Translations under genes and position numbers: made by a program
Assembly (NCBI GenBank): GCA_010645155.1
Contig: CM021317.1
Coordinates: 13,747,971 to 13,811,970, forward strand
DNA: 64,000 nt
Direction: 5' to 3'
Origin: Tigriopus japonicus
Taxonomy: Eukaryota > Arthropoda > Copepoda > Harpacticoida > Harpacticidae
Part shown: positions 45,241-61,610 of the stretch, one piece after another
Numbering within the stretch: position 1 is the first letter of the stretch
Layout of the letters: the number at the start of each line of letters is the position of its first letter
Notes under the pieces: model-generated
Database searches by the model: none
Seen by the model: only the letters and a program-made list of their open reading frames with translations
Told to the model about the DNA's origin: nothing

Positions 45241-47540
45241 AAACATTTTCCCTAGCCCTACTTTTAACGCTATCATTGCAATTTTCATGGTTGTTAATGC
45301 ATGTTCACATTCCTTGCGGAACTTTTCTCGGGAATCAATACATTAAGCATAGAGCTTTCTCAGTTAAAGTACATATTTATACTTTTGCGAGAAAGTTTTT
45401 CAAGTCCAGAAAGTCAATTCAAATTTTTTGGCACTTTTCAAAGCCAGATGCGTTTTTTGATGCTACGTCAAAAGCTCTTGTTTGTTTTAAGGTGAAAATA
45501 GAGTGTGGTAAAAAGGTTGGAATAAATGTCAAAAAAAGTTTTCGGTTAGAAATATGGGTAAAAAATAATTTTCGCCCAAAAAAACGGCCTAAACAAGATT
45601 TTTTTTTTTTGCTAAAAATGGGCAAAATATCTCATTTTGTCATTTGATTGGCCACAATTGTTTCGTATGCTATTTTTCAGGCGGCAATTGTTTTGTCCTC
45701 GTTCTTTTTCACGAAGAGAAAATGGCCACCTCTCATTAGGTCAAATTTAAATTTTTAAAAAATATTCGGTCGGAAGCATTGCAAAAAAAGGTTTTTTTCC
45801 ACTTAAAATTACTGAAAATAAGATATAATAAAAAGTGAAAAACGCGAAAATTAGTTTAAAAAATAAGTTCATATTAATCTAAAAATATAAAAAATAAGTT
45901 CAAAATAAGTTATAATACCTAAAGAGTGTTTTCAGGCCGTAACTGCCCAAATTTTCAAAAAAGGTTTAGATTAAAAGACTTTTTAATCCTCACTCTAGTG
46001 ACTTGAACAGTTGGTAGAAACTTACGCACAAAATAATAAGTGTTTCTCTAAGAGAAAGATGAAGGGCGTAAAACCAAAAAAATATATATTCCTTCGTCTT
46101 CTCAAAATTCAAAATGTTTGTGTACGTGGCTTGTTTCACCATAAGTTGAAGCTTTTGATTATTGTTGGATAATCCAAATTACCCACCTCATGTATAAAGT
46201 ATCAATCTAAAATACGGTGTAATCTTGCAGATAATCCCCTCCATAACCTTGATGATCTTCTTTCCAAGAGTGGGATAGAGAAAAGCAAGGATAATGGCCG
46301 TATTTCCGGATGTCACAAAAATACGCAGACATGACCGTTTGTACTCTCTCTCAAGTTTTAGAAAAAGATTGGAGAACCCGATTAAAATACTAGTTTCTTC
46401 ATTAAAAGTCTCATCCAGTGTTCAATCCCCCCAAAAGTAGTCGGATTTGTAACATCAAATCAAATGGGCCAGGCTGTATTTTATTGGCCTGCTTTATTTG
46501 TTTCTCAACGTACATTATTCCCAACAGAGACTTGACTGATGAATATATTTCAGACACATACTCCATTGTTATACATCCAAACGGAGCATAAACAGTTTAA
46601 ACACGAGCACAAATGTGTAAATACAGCCATATGTGTGAGACAATCCAAAGGCGTGCCCGAAAGGAGCCAGAATCTTCATTCTTAACTTTAGCCCTTGGGA
46701 CTAGCACCCACGAACTCCTAAGGGCTCTATGTACATACAGTACTAGTCTACTACAGAGGCGAAGGAACACACCAAGGCTGTGGAGAAGGCCGCTAAAACG
46801 AGTGTCTATGTAGTGCGACGCGAACCGAACATCAGGATAAAGAAAAAGCCATTGGGACGTTCCCGTTTCAGAAAGTTGGTCCTGGTTGTCTTGGCAAGGG
46901 GTCTGGGGGGACTTTTCTGCTTCATGGATACCCATAGAGGACCAAGACTCCTCATGGTGCCGATGAGTTTGAAGATGTAATAGAACGTATTGTGTGTGAT
47001 AAACGCACGCAACGGGGAAAATAAAAGTTACTGAAGTATTGGATAGTTATGGAGTACTATGTAGAAGACTGTTTTGAGCGGAAAATGGCATTTTCTGGAT
47101 CCGGGAATGTGGTATGCATGGCACGAAGGAAAACCTCGTTTAAGCCAGATATTGCGAAGGCCACCCTAAAAGGATGAGCCTTTCGACCCTTGAATGTGAC
47201 ATTGAACATTGCATGGGCTAATGAGAAATCGAATTGATAATATATCCACCAGAGGGAGAAGTTTGTCATTTTTCTAATACTGTACTCTACTGGCACAATA
47301 CAGGGCAGAAAAAAAAGATTGTAAGTGTGCATGACAAACAAACTTGGTACTGTTTGTCAATGCTTTCAAGTCATAAGTTGGCGAATGTACCACCTACAAA
47401 AATGGAAAGGAACTGAAGTCTGGCCTAATTTTTTTCTCCTTTAAGATCCAGTTTCTAAAGATGCTTAATTTGAAAATGAGGCCTGGTATTGTAAAAGGGC
47501 AGAAGTCCTGTCAAGATGAACAGAAGATGTGTGAACAATG
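45241..47540. other. Intergenic, no gene recognised
   Basis: A 165-aa Lys/Phe-rich frame at 45150-45647 looks like AT-rich noise. A block at 46600-46980 has higher G+C and open frames on both strands but no recognisable motif. Confidence 0.45.
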
Positions 47541-47620
47541 TTGGGCCGAAAATTTCGGGTAGGCCCTATTTCGGCCGAAAATTTCGATTTTGGTTAAGAG
47601 CCCTTTAGGTCCATCACTAC
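47541..47620. repeat. Fragment of the CCGAAATTTCGG repeat family (family D)
   Basis: It has GGCCGAAAATTTCG twice and ends AGGTCCATCACTA, matching the right end of the element at 63541-63815. The other end is not seen. Confidence 0.55.
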
Positions 47621-48167
47621 CAAATATTTTTTAAGGTGATCACGCCATCAATTAAAATGGGCCTCAAATCCTTATTCTAGTGAACCTTGTACCTACAGAA
47701 ATTTAGGGTCTAAAACTCTTTGGACAAAGCAAACATCTTTATTAAGTAAGTCCGAAAACTGGAAGGAATTACAACACTTACTCGTTGGTAGACAATTAAT
47801 TGCATGCAGTTGAGTTAATTTTCAACTTTCTTTACAGAAAATCCCATTCCTCGTAGCGGCAATAAAAAACCGTAACTAGAAGCACACCTTACTTCATTTT
47901 TTTGTAGCAACTTGAGTCTCTAGTGACTAATCTCCTGAATTTTATTCCGATCAAAGACATCAACTACAGGGCTGAACAGATAAATTGGTCGGATCTTAAG
48001 CTTCACTTAGAACACAAACTTGGGGGAGTTTGACACATTTATTGACATTATTAGGCACAATGGACACTAAGCTTCAGTTCTTATTCTATACTAAGTCTTC
48101 TCTATGTGGGCAACATGGCCTCCACACGTGGACAAAAATTGCCCCAGACGTTGATGACATTTGCGGG

Positions 48168-49198
48168 TCAAACCTCTTTTCCCAGTCCGGCACCGACATA
48201 AGGTTGCGTGAGAGCAATAACATGACATTCCGATCCCTTGCTCGCATGCTGCTAAAGCAATAAACCCTGCACAAAATTTCAGCTGATTCCACAAAATAAG
48301 CGCCTCTTGCGGTCAGATTGAGACATAGTTGCCAGCTAGCGAGTGTGTTTTAATGCCACTCGTTGACAAACCGTTAGAGATTTTCTTGACATCAACATTT
48401 CTCCGAAATGTTGGAGTTTGATATCATAATACCATTGCAAAGAAATGTAAACATCTAAGGAAAAACCTATTTCACCACAGTTTTGCCAAAGGTGGCATTA
48501 AAACCCACTCTCTAGCTGGCAACTATGTCTGAATCTGACCGCAAGAGGCGCTTATTTTGTGGAATCAGCTGAAATTTTGATCAAGGTTAATTGAAAACGT
48601 GGTCTAGAAACATTAAAAAGTGAATGCGACAACAGATTATTGTCACACTAATTAGGAGAGTACGTAAACATAATGGCCCTAAAACATGGGTTCTATTGCT
48701 TTGTGACTGTTGAACTTTGATACAGGTTTCACTTGTGCACTATGTCACACCAAAGTGATTTTGCTGACAAATGTGGTCTTAGAAATGGTATTGCTATCAT
48801 TGCTATAGTTGTTAGAATAAAAAAACGGAAATTATCCTTAATGCTGGAAAATCACATGTGCTTGACTTTCCAAGTTTAAACGCCCAAGTTGCAAATGCAC
48901 ACTTGTCCAGCTTTGCCTTGTTCAAGTTCCAATCAAGTTTAAGATTATGAAAATACAAATGGAATTGCTATCATCACTGAAGTTTTTAGAATTAAAAAAT
49001 GGAAATTACATTTATTTAATGCTGCTGGACTGGGAAAAGGGGTTAGAATGTTCATGCTGATATAGCTCAGCACATCTTATTTCCATGAAAACACCAAATT
49101 TTAAAGATTTTAAAGGAAATGCGATCAAGGGATTGGAATGTCATGTTATTGCTCTCACGCAACCTTATGTCGGTGCCGGACTGGGAAAAGGGGTTAGA
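48168..49198. mobile_element. Mutator-like non-autonomous element with a 10-bp target duplication
   Basis: About 80-bp inverted repeats (48168-48247 and 49119-49198, TCAAACCTCTTTTCCCAGTC and its near-inverse) are flanked by an exact 10-bp repeat, CATTTGCGGG (48158-48167 and 49199-49208). It shares AAGGTTGCGTGAG within its TIR with the element at 21382-22119, suggesting a related family. No transposase is present. Confidence 0.82.
48273..48578. repeat. 306-bp inverted repeat inside the Mutator-like element
   Basis: AAAATTTCAGCTGATTCCAC at the left is repeated inverted at the right, with pairing extending about 90 bp (through GCGCCTCTTGCGGTCAGATT). It could be a further nested MITE. No flanking duplication was found. 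Confidence 0.65.
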
Positions 49199-49243
49199 CA
49201 TTTGCGGGATAAACCTTGGCCCATTTCTCGTTGATGAAACTCT

Positions 49244-49444
49244 AGCCCGAATTTTAGATGCTCTAATTCAAATGGCTCAAGCATACCGAAGTAGAGTTTA
49301 AATAACTCTACTCGAGTATAGTCTCTGTACATAACCTGCGCTTGAAAGTCAGCTGATGCACAGAGACTATACCCAAGTAGCGTTATTTATACTATGCTTT
49401 GGTATACTTGAGCCATTTGAATTAGTGCATCTAACATCCGGGCT
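49244..49444. mobile_element. Palindromic MITE of about 200 bp
   Basis: Left arm AGCCCGAATTTTAGATGC pairs with right arm GCATCTAACATCCGGGCT. Pairing continues inward (TTCAAATGGCTCAAG and CTTGAGCCATTTGAA; GTATAGTCTCTGT and ACAGAGACTATAC), leaving a short loop. No target duplication was recognised. Confidence 0.65.
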
Positions 49445-51769
49445 TGTGTCACTTCTTCGCTTGTGAGCCTTCTAACCAGTCTTCCTCTCGTCCTTCAAGG
49501 CCTTGAAAATCCTCCCGACTCCTGGAAATGGCAAGGGACTCGTAAACCACGTGATGAAGTTGGCTGACGGTTGTTCTTCTTTTTTGCCTTAAGTTTGTTT
49601 TTGAAGTAGGACAAAATTTTCGAAACGAAACTTTTTCTAGAGACTTAACTAAGTAAACTGACGGAAACAAAAAAATATTGGGAGTACTGGATTGGGATCT
49701 ATATTAGCTTTAAGAATCGGCTAATTTATCCGTTCAACCCCGTAGGATCATCTTTGCTGCTCAAAGTTACTTCCGCAAAATGTGTTTTCTAGAACGAACA
49801 ATTTGCACTCGCATCCTCTTTCCTAAAAGTACTTTGTAACGTCTCCTACAATCCCATTTCATTTAAATCTGAATTACTAAATAATTTAATGTTTCCCTTA
49901 AACATGTAAGGGTTGTTTAAATCTCGAGTCCCAAAAACTTTGATGATAAATTGCGACAAAAGGAGACGACATAGTTAACTTGAGGTCAAAGTAATCTTAT
50001 AAATACAAGTGTATACCCTACTCTTTTTTTTGTCGTCTAATGAATTTCGGCAATATTAGTCCTTCTAATCGGCGCTCAAAGGAAGGCTGTTTTTTTGATA
50101 ATAGAGCGTGCGTACCTTACTCGAGGGAGTTGTTCTTGAAACCTTAGATTTATAACGGGTCAATCAATTTCATTAATACTTTGCCTGAGTATACCTAAAG
50201 CTGTTTTCTTCAAATGGTATTTGTACAATGTAATCACAAAGATTATATGGCACGAATGATTCTTGAACACTTTTATCCGAATGAATAATTTGCTATCTAA
50301 AACCCGACTCTGAAAAGTACCCGAACTGTAGTGTTCCGACACGAGGCTTTCAAGATTCCAATCTAGACCCCGCCTTGGCATGAGAAAACGTCCCACTCCT
50401 TTGGTGCATAAAACATGGGAACCTGCACTTTACCGCAACTTCGAACGAAGCACTGGAAACTTTTCTCAACATCGAAGACTTGATCTAACACCTTTGCGCC
50501 ACAACGACTCGCGAATGGTATAATTTACTTTTCTAAGAGCTACAATCCAACCTTCTAGAACACCCAAAGCGTCTTGGTTTGAAAGGACTGTTCCTAAAGA
50601 TAAGATCTTCACGCATGAATCCAACTAAGGAACGGAGCAAATATTCGTGATAATGATCCATGGACTTGGGCCATTGTTTCCTTCCGTGGTTTCACTTAGC
50701 CACGTGTTAGAACCAGGTCTTTTGTATAATCAAGTCAAAAAGAAAATGCAGAGCTTTGCTTTTTTGCCTCCAAGGTGCACGCAATGCTCAATATGATGCC
50801 TGTCCAATTGTAATCAGATCTAGGAGTAGGCAAAAGGACAAGCCTCATCAAATGTGTTTCCATGATCCCTGAGCGTCTGATTTATGCCAGTAGGCAATAT
50901 ACAAAGAATGTCCAGATTATTGAACTTCATTATTTAAAAGTATTCTTGAATATCCAAAAGTTGGTTAAGCAAGAAAAATAATTATGGTACAAATTTGTCA
51001 CTGTTACAACAATTTTCATGTTATGAAAGTCGGTGCCTTTGTCTTGGAAATTTTTGGATTGATGGCCGTGCTGTTGTTTTTTTGCATTTTTCTTTGACTT
51101 TACCTTATCATTCACAGAGGAGTTGGCAATTCTGGGGCTTGCAATAAATTTTAACTGTGGTGCTGAATCATAAATTTGAGCAAATAATTTGATAAAACAG
51201 AAATTGTAGACATTATATCCTTTCAATTTTGATTGTAATATAAATAGAGCAAAAAGTTAAAAGGGGTTGAATTTTATCAATTTTGCGAAATGACGCTAAC
51301 CTCCTATTTGTTATGAAAGGTTGAGTGATAGTTTTTATTTCGATCCGTGTAGCATTCTGACAAACCTTTCCTCCCTTTCCTCGGTTTGACAACTTGGAAG
51401 GAAAACTCTCGAGTTAACTTGTGGTCTTTTACGTGAGAATGTCATTCAAATCTTGCGCATTCGTCTTGTCTAGTATATTATTAGGAGGGCAACACATTTC
51501 ATGAAAATACATTCTGTTTCTTTTTTTCCGATTTTTTGCATTTTTTTGCCTTTTACCGAAATTTGGTGCATTTTTGGCAATTTTTCTTGTTGTTTCGCAT
51601 TTTTGACACAATTTGGTGTTTTCTTCATTTCTTGAAGAACATCGATATTTTCTCGCCTTTGTCATTTGACATTCCTGGTTGATTGAGACAAGACACTTTT
51701 CACCCTTTCTGGATGACTGGTTTAGGTAAAGTTAATTTTTTTCTTTCACATTTGTTTTTCAATTATTAC
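49445..51769. other. Intergenic, no gene recognised
   Basis: AT-rich sequence with only short unsupported frames. T-rich GCATTTTTTTGCC-type repeats occur near 51515-51640. Confidence 0.5.
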
Positions 51770-52421
51770 TAGAGCCAAGATTTTTAGGTGAAAAATTAGA
51801 AAATAATTTTTCACCTTTTTTACTGCTTTTGATGGAAATTTTTTTTTTTTTGCCCTTTTTAGCAAAAAAATAATTTTTTTGACACTTTTTGGGACAAAAG
51901 GTTAATAAATGCCGAGATTTACAACATTTACCACCTGGTTACCAACTTCTTCATTTTTTAAAGAATTGGCTTCTGGGCACTGCGCGAAAAACAGCGCATT
52001 GGAGGTTTTGTGAGTCAATCAAATTTGGCGCCTCAAATGACAAGCTCGTAAACTTGTCCATGTTGAAAATGATGGTTCAAATGGCACAACTTGGTAAGAA
52101 TGTGGTGTGGGCGTGGTATGGTAGCCGACTGCGCCATGCAGTGTGAGGCTACTGAGGTAATCAACGGCAATAATACTTCACATGATATATTCCGATAGAA
52201 ATTCAAACAGTCTCAAATAAGGATAAAAAGCGTGTCAGGTGAATCGGGATTCTCAGGGTGACCTCGGTATACTTCAACATTCCAATACGTTCACCAATGT
52301 AAGTGCTTCTATTGTAAAAGGCGCACAATAAGAACCTTTTTTTTTTACTTTTTTTGGTTATTTTCTTCACCTATTTACCACTTTTTTTGGCTTTTTTCTT
52401 CACCTAAAAGTCCTGGCTCTA
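51770..52421. mobile_element. hAT-like MITE (family A), copy 2, uninterrupted
   Basis: 652 bp, TAGAGCCAAGATTTTTAGG to GGCTCTA, flanked by an exact 8-bp duplication, ATTATTAC (51762-51769 and 52422-52429). Its left 425 bp and right 225 bp match the two ends of copy 1 at 15973-21052. It lacks both the Gypsy insertion and an internal stretch of roughly 180 bp. Confidence 0.92.
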
Positions 52422-54095
52422 ATTATTACCAATTGAAAGGGCGAGTTCAAATGGTTTCACCTAACCATCTATTATTAGATAATCTATCTAATCTAGTGTT
52501 GTTGGAATTTGTTCCCTTGAAAAATTGTATCAATCAGAGTATTTTGTGTGTTCACAAAAATTATGAACAATTATATGAATACATGTTATGTCGGGTTTCA
52601 GACTCAAAACGCAAAATTTTACCTCAAAGGCACTAAAATTGCCCTTGGCTGCGAAAGATTATTCTTTTGGGTGTGAAAAAAGTGTATGCCCTCGATAACG
52701 CTTTCAGTTTTCTACAAAAGGGCTCTTCATTTTCTATCAAGTTTACAGAAACTCTTTTTCCCTTGATACATTTTCAACATTAACCCATTTTTTGTGGTCT
52801 TCATGGACCCTATTTTTGATTGAGGAAATGTTTACAGTTGGTAACGATTGAAAAGTTTTGCCAAGCCTTTTCCTCTATAACATATCTATTTTAAGAAAAG
52901 TATCCATTTACATTACAAATTGGATTGAGTCCTAATGTTCCTCAATTGTTTGTACTTTTTGCATTTTCTTATTTCATTTTTATTGCACTTTTTGATGCAT
53001 TTTTTGTGCAGCCCTAAGTATTTGTCCAACCGTCATGAAGATGAATTGTCTTATAATTGATGTTTGAAACGCATTACATTTCAACCATTTACAAAAAGAA
53101 GAATTGAATGCGTCGGGAACACTGAATCATTGATTTATGAAGGCATTGATTGAACTTACAGAAAATACGTAAACGATTGAATTGTTGTTCCATAGATCAA
53201 TTCCAAAAATGAGCCATTTTGGTTGATTGCAACTCTTGTCTCATCAAGAAATGAAAAGCAAATCTAAAATCATATTTAATGCATGAATTAGAAAAAAATA
53301 TCTAAATCGCCCTGATAGGTAAACACAACTCAGCAAAAAAGTGGAACAAATGCACTTTAGTCTCCAAATTCCTTCTAAGAAGTAATTTGAAGCTTCTTGT
53401 TCCAAAACCGAGACTATTTATGGACAGGGAGGGCTCTTATTTGGGTAAACCTGAAACCGAAGAGAGCTAACTGATTTGTTGTTGTTGAAATACCCTCCAA
53501 AATCCATTCCTTTAAGTACATGTCATTTTTTGGCTCAGGAAAAAATCGAAAGATGAACTGAAATCCTCGCCAAAAATGATTTCCTTTTATCCCTACAGCA
53601 GGTACTTATTATGATCCTTTTTTATTTAAGATATTTGGCAGACACCATTCTTTTTAATAGGTAATCTAAAGTCCGGAATGATTCCATAACGAAAATGCAA
53701 TAAAAAAAGGCAGGGAGAAGCATCGTTTAAAAGGTCGAATACTGCAGTTCCGTTTTGCTTTATGTACTTTCTAGCTTCTACATAGAAAGCCACGTGTGTA
53801 GCTGGAGCCTCTCTTTTCCTTCATGGCTTTCTCCATTGTGAATGCGTGTTCCAATGCCGACTAAGAAGAACAAGAAAAAGTCCCCCTTTCAGCCGACCCT
53901 CAGTTCCATCTCTCTTTTAAAGAGAGCAAAGCCTTTGGCAAGGGGCTACTTTGGCGGGTGCCATAAACGCCCAGCTACATGATGAATAAGTGCTTCATCA
54001 ATTACTATTAGTGGCAAAAACTCTGAGTCTTCATGAGAATGAATTATGAATGTTGTTGAAATTTGGAAATCGAGTGACATTTCCATGATGCACAA
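52422..54095. other. Intergenic, no gene recognised
   Basis: A 45-codon frame from an ATG near 53852 begins with a Lys-rich stretch (TKKNKKKS) but has no other support. Confidence 0.45.
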
Positions 54096-54233
54096 CTAAT
54101 GTCGGTTAATAGGGCTCTTTGGCCTCGGATTGGTCTTCGAGTGCAGTGGTCCAAAGAGGTTGAGAAAGGCACTGGAAGCAAGGAACACGATAGAGAAGAA
54201 CAAGAAGGCGTAGGACGAGTTTTCGGGAACCAG
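54096..54233 (-). CDS. Possible terminal exon of an unidentified minus-strand gene
   Basis: After a polypyrimidine tract and CAG (TATCTTTTTCTGTCAG on the minus strand) a 45-codon frame runs to a TAG. It contains a membrane-like segment (SSYAFLFFSIVFLASSAF) and a basic, Pro-rich tail. I could not find a matching upstream exon or name the protein. It may be chance. It lies just upstream of the kinesin start on the opposite strand. Confidence 0.22.
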   Translation of the reverse strand: MVPENSSYAFLFFSIVFLASSAFLNLFGPLHSKTNPRPKSPINRH

Positions 54234-54485
54234 CTGACAGAAAAAGATACCAAGATTTGTGACTAACAGGAATGGATCTTGACATTGGAGAAGGTGTTCC
54301 CCGTGGCCAGGAACACGGACAGATCGGGTAACCTCCTTGTCATCTAAATCATCGTGTCATGTTTTCCTAGAGGTTAAAATTCAAGAAAGTCATTGAAGGT
54401 AAGTACAAGACCCCAATTGATTGGGGCGCGGTCGATCAATTCCAGTTGGTATTCCTTGCAGGTTGTCGAACCACTCGTTTTAGAC

Positions 54486-59995
<5,510 letters not shown>

Positions 59996-60340
59996 GTGAG
60001 TCTCATTTTAAAGAATTGGCAAGGTGAATATAAAACCTGCTCTTAGTTTAGTTTGTGCAGAAATTTGGGCGAAAGTGAGAAAATGAATTAGGGGTCTTTT
60101 CTTGTCTTCAAAAGGAACAGTTCGAGATCGGTCACTTTACGATCACCTTTTGATTTTTGATTACAACAACACTTAGAAAAAATATTGAGCTATCTTACAA
60201 TGATCAGGGTTAAAAATGATTGCACTTAAATGGACTTTTGATGAAGAGAAACTTTGAGCTATTAAACTTTTTTCGAACAGCTAAACGAACTATTTAAACG
60301 CTTTTTCTTTTGAGAGTGTTGTGGAACCAGCTTAGAGACC
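59996..60340. other. Kinesin-3 intron, no feature seen
   Basis: No conserved kinesin exon is recognisable after 59995. AT-rich. Confidence 0.5.
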
Positions 60341-60542
60341 AGAGGCTAGTTTTTTAAGCGCAAAGATCGATCTCAAGATCGAACTTACAGTACTAAAGTA
60401 CGATCTTAAGATCGATCTTTGCGTCTTAAAAAACTAGCCTCAGAGGCTAGTTTTATAAGCACAAAGATCGATCTCAAGATCGAACTTACAATACTAAAGT
60501 ACGATCTTAAGATCGATCTTTGCGTCTTAAAAAACTAGCCTC
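60341..60542. repeat. Tandem duplication of a near-perfect 100-bp hairpin
   Basis: Two 101-bp units (60341-60441 and 60442-60542) each read GAGGCTAGTTTT...AAAACTAGCCTC. Arms of about 40 bp pair almost fully through GCAAAGATCGATCT and AGATCGATCTTTGC, leaving a short loop around AACTTACAGTACTAAAGT. The units differ at only a few bases. No coding capacity. Confidence 0.88.
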
Positions 60543-61241
60543 AGGTCCTGTTGAGAATTCGTTGCGTTCAGCCATGAAGTCGATCTTATACAACAGGCAC
60601 ATGAAAAATCAGTTTTGGACCATGCAAACTCAAAGTAGGTTTTATTAGACAAAATATACAACCACATGCTTTTCATTAGTAAGAATTGCCCTCCTTTTTT
60701 CTTTCAATTTATCGTTGTTTTCATTGCGTTAATTACTTTATTAGATATTTCTGTCGAATTTTTGTTCTACAAAATATCATTTATCAATAAGTCAAAGATA
60801 AAGTGGAACTGTACTTTCCCCCATTGAACTAATTCAAAGATTTTCATGAAATTCTTGAGGATACTTTTTTGGTTAATGTTAGCATATTTGCTCCTCTTGC
60901 AAAAAGTTAAATTTCCGTTACAGAATTTTGAGCAAAACAATCTCGTGAGATTTTTTGTGTGAAGCGATTCGGAATTTCATCTGCATTATTCAAACGGTTG
61001 AAATGATTTAAAAGGGGAAAATTATGCAGAAATCATATCTGTTCCAAGCAGATACTTTTGAGTTGCTATTTTCAAGCAAAAAAATAAACTGAAAAAAAAT
61101 CCTGACTTTGACCCTCAGATATTGGATTGTCAAATCAGATTTATTTTTGTTACCAAAAATCATATCTTCTAGCATACTTGATCTCGTTGACTTTTTCCTA
61201 CACGTTTTAAGGTTCTCTGATTCAAGATTGAATTGTTTCCT
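60543..61241. other. Between kinesin exon 14 and the channel stop codon; no gene seen
   Basis: AT-rich. It probably includes the 3' untranslated region of the minus-strand channel gene. Confidence 0.5.
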
Positions 61242-61610
61242 TCACCATAAACCATAATCCCCAAACAGAGCCCAATACACAATGTTAAGAAAGATGAAGC
61301 TAGCGGGAAAAAGCCACCGTGAGATACGATCCACTAAAGCGGCCTTTTCGCGTTTCTTGTTCATCTCTATCTGATGCTTCATTTGATCTTTGAGGACAAG
61401 GCTTTCAATTCCTTGCTGACTCAGTCTTTTACTCGACACCGTCACTTTGTGGTTACTTATGGGCGAGGTTGAGAGGGTTGGAGGGGACAGAAGTTGCGAG
61501 GTTACGTCTTGGCTGTTTTCCAACAATTCGCCTTCCTTCTGGAAACCATCCCGATACTTCCTCTCCAGTTGCTGATCGGGTTGATGGTCGTTTTCCATGG
61601 AAGGCTGAGC
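61242..61610 (-). CDS. Channel last exon: intracellular loop and M4
   Basis: A Gln/Glu/Ser-rich loop ([14 protein letters not shown]...), then [20 protein letters not shown] before M4, ending GDYGLW-stop. The DRISR-W motif before M4 is standard for this receptor family. Confidence 0.9.
   Translation of the reverse strand, partial: AQPSMENDHQPDQQLERKYRDGFQKEGELLENSQDVTSQLLSPPTLSTSPISNHKVTVSSKRLSQQGIESLVLKDQMKHQIEMNKKREKAALVDRISRWLFPASFIFLNIVYWALFGDYGLW

Noticed and set aside
45150..45647. 165-residue plus-strand frame rich in Lys and Phe
   Set aside because: Low complexity, AT-driven composition, no motif, overlaps degenerate repeats.
46597..46980. Overlapping frames on both strands in a G+C-richer block
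   Set aside because: No domain, no conserved motif and no paired exon was found; not called a gene.
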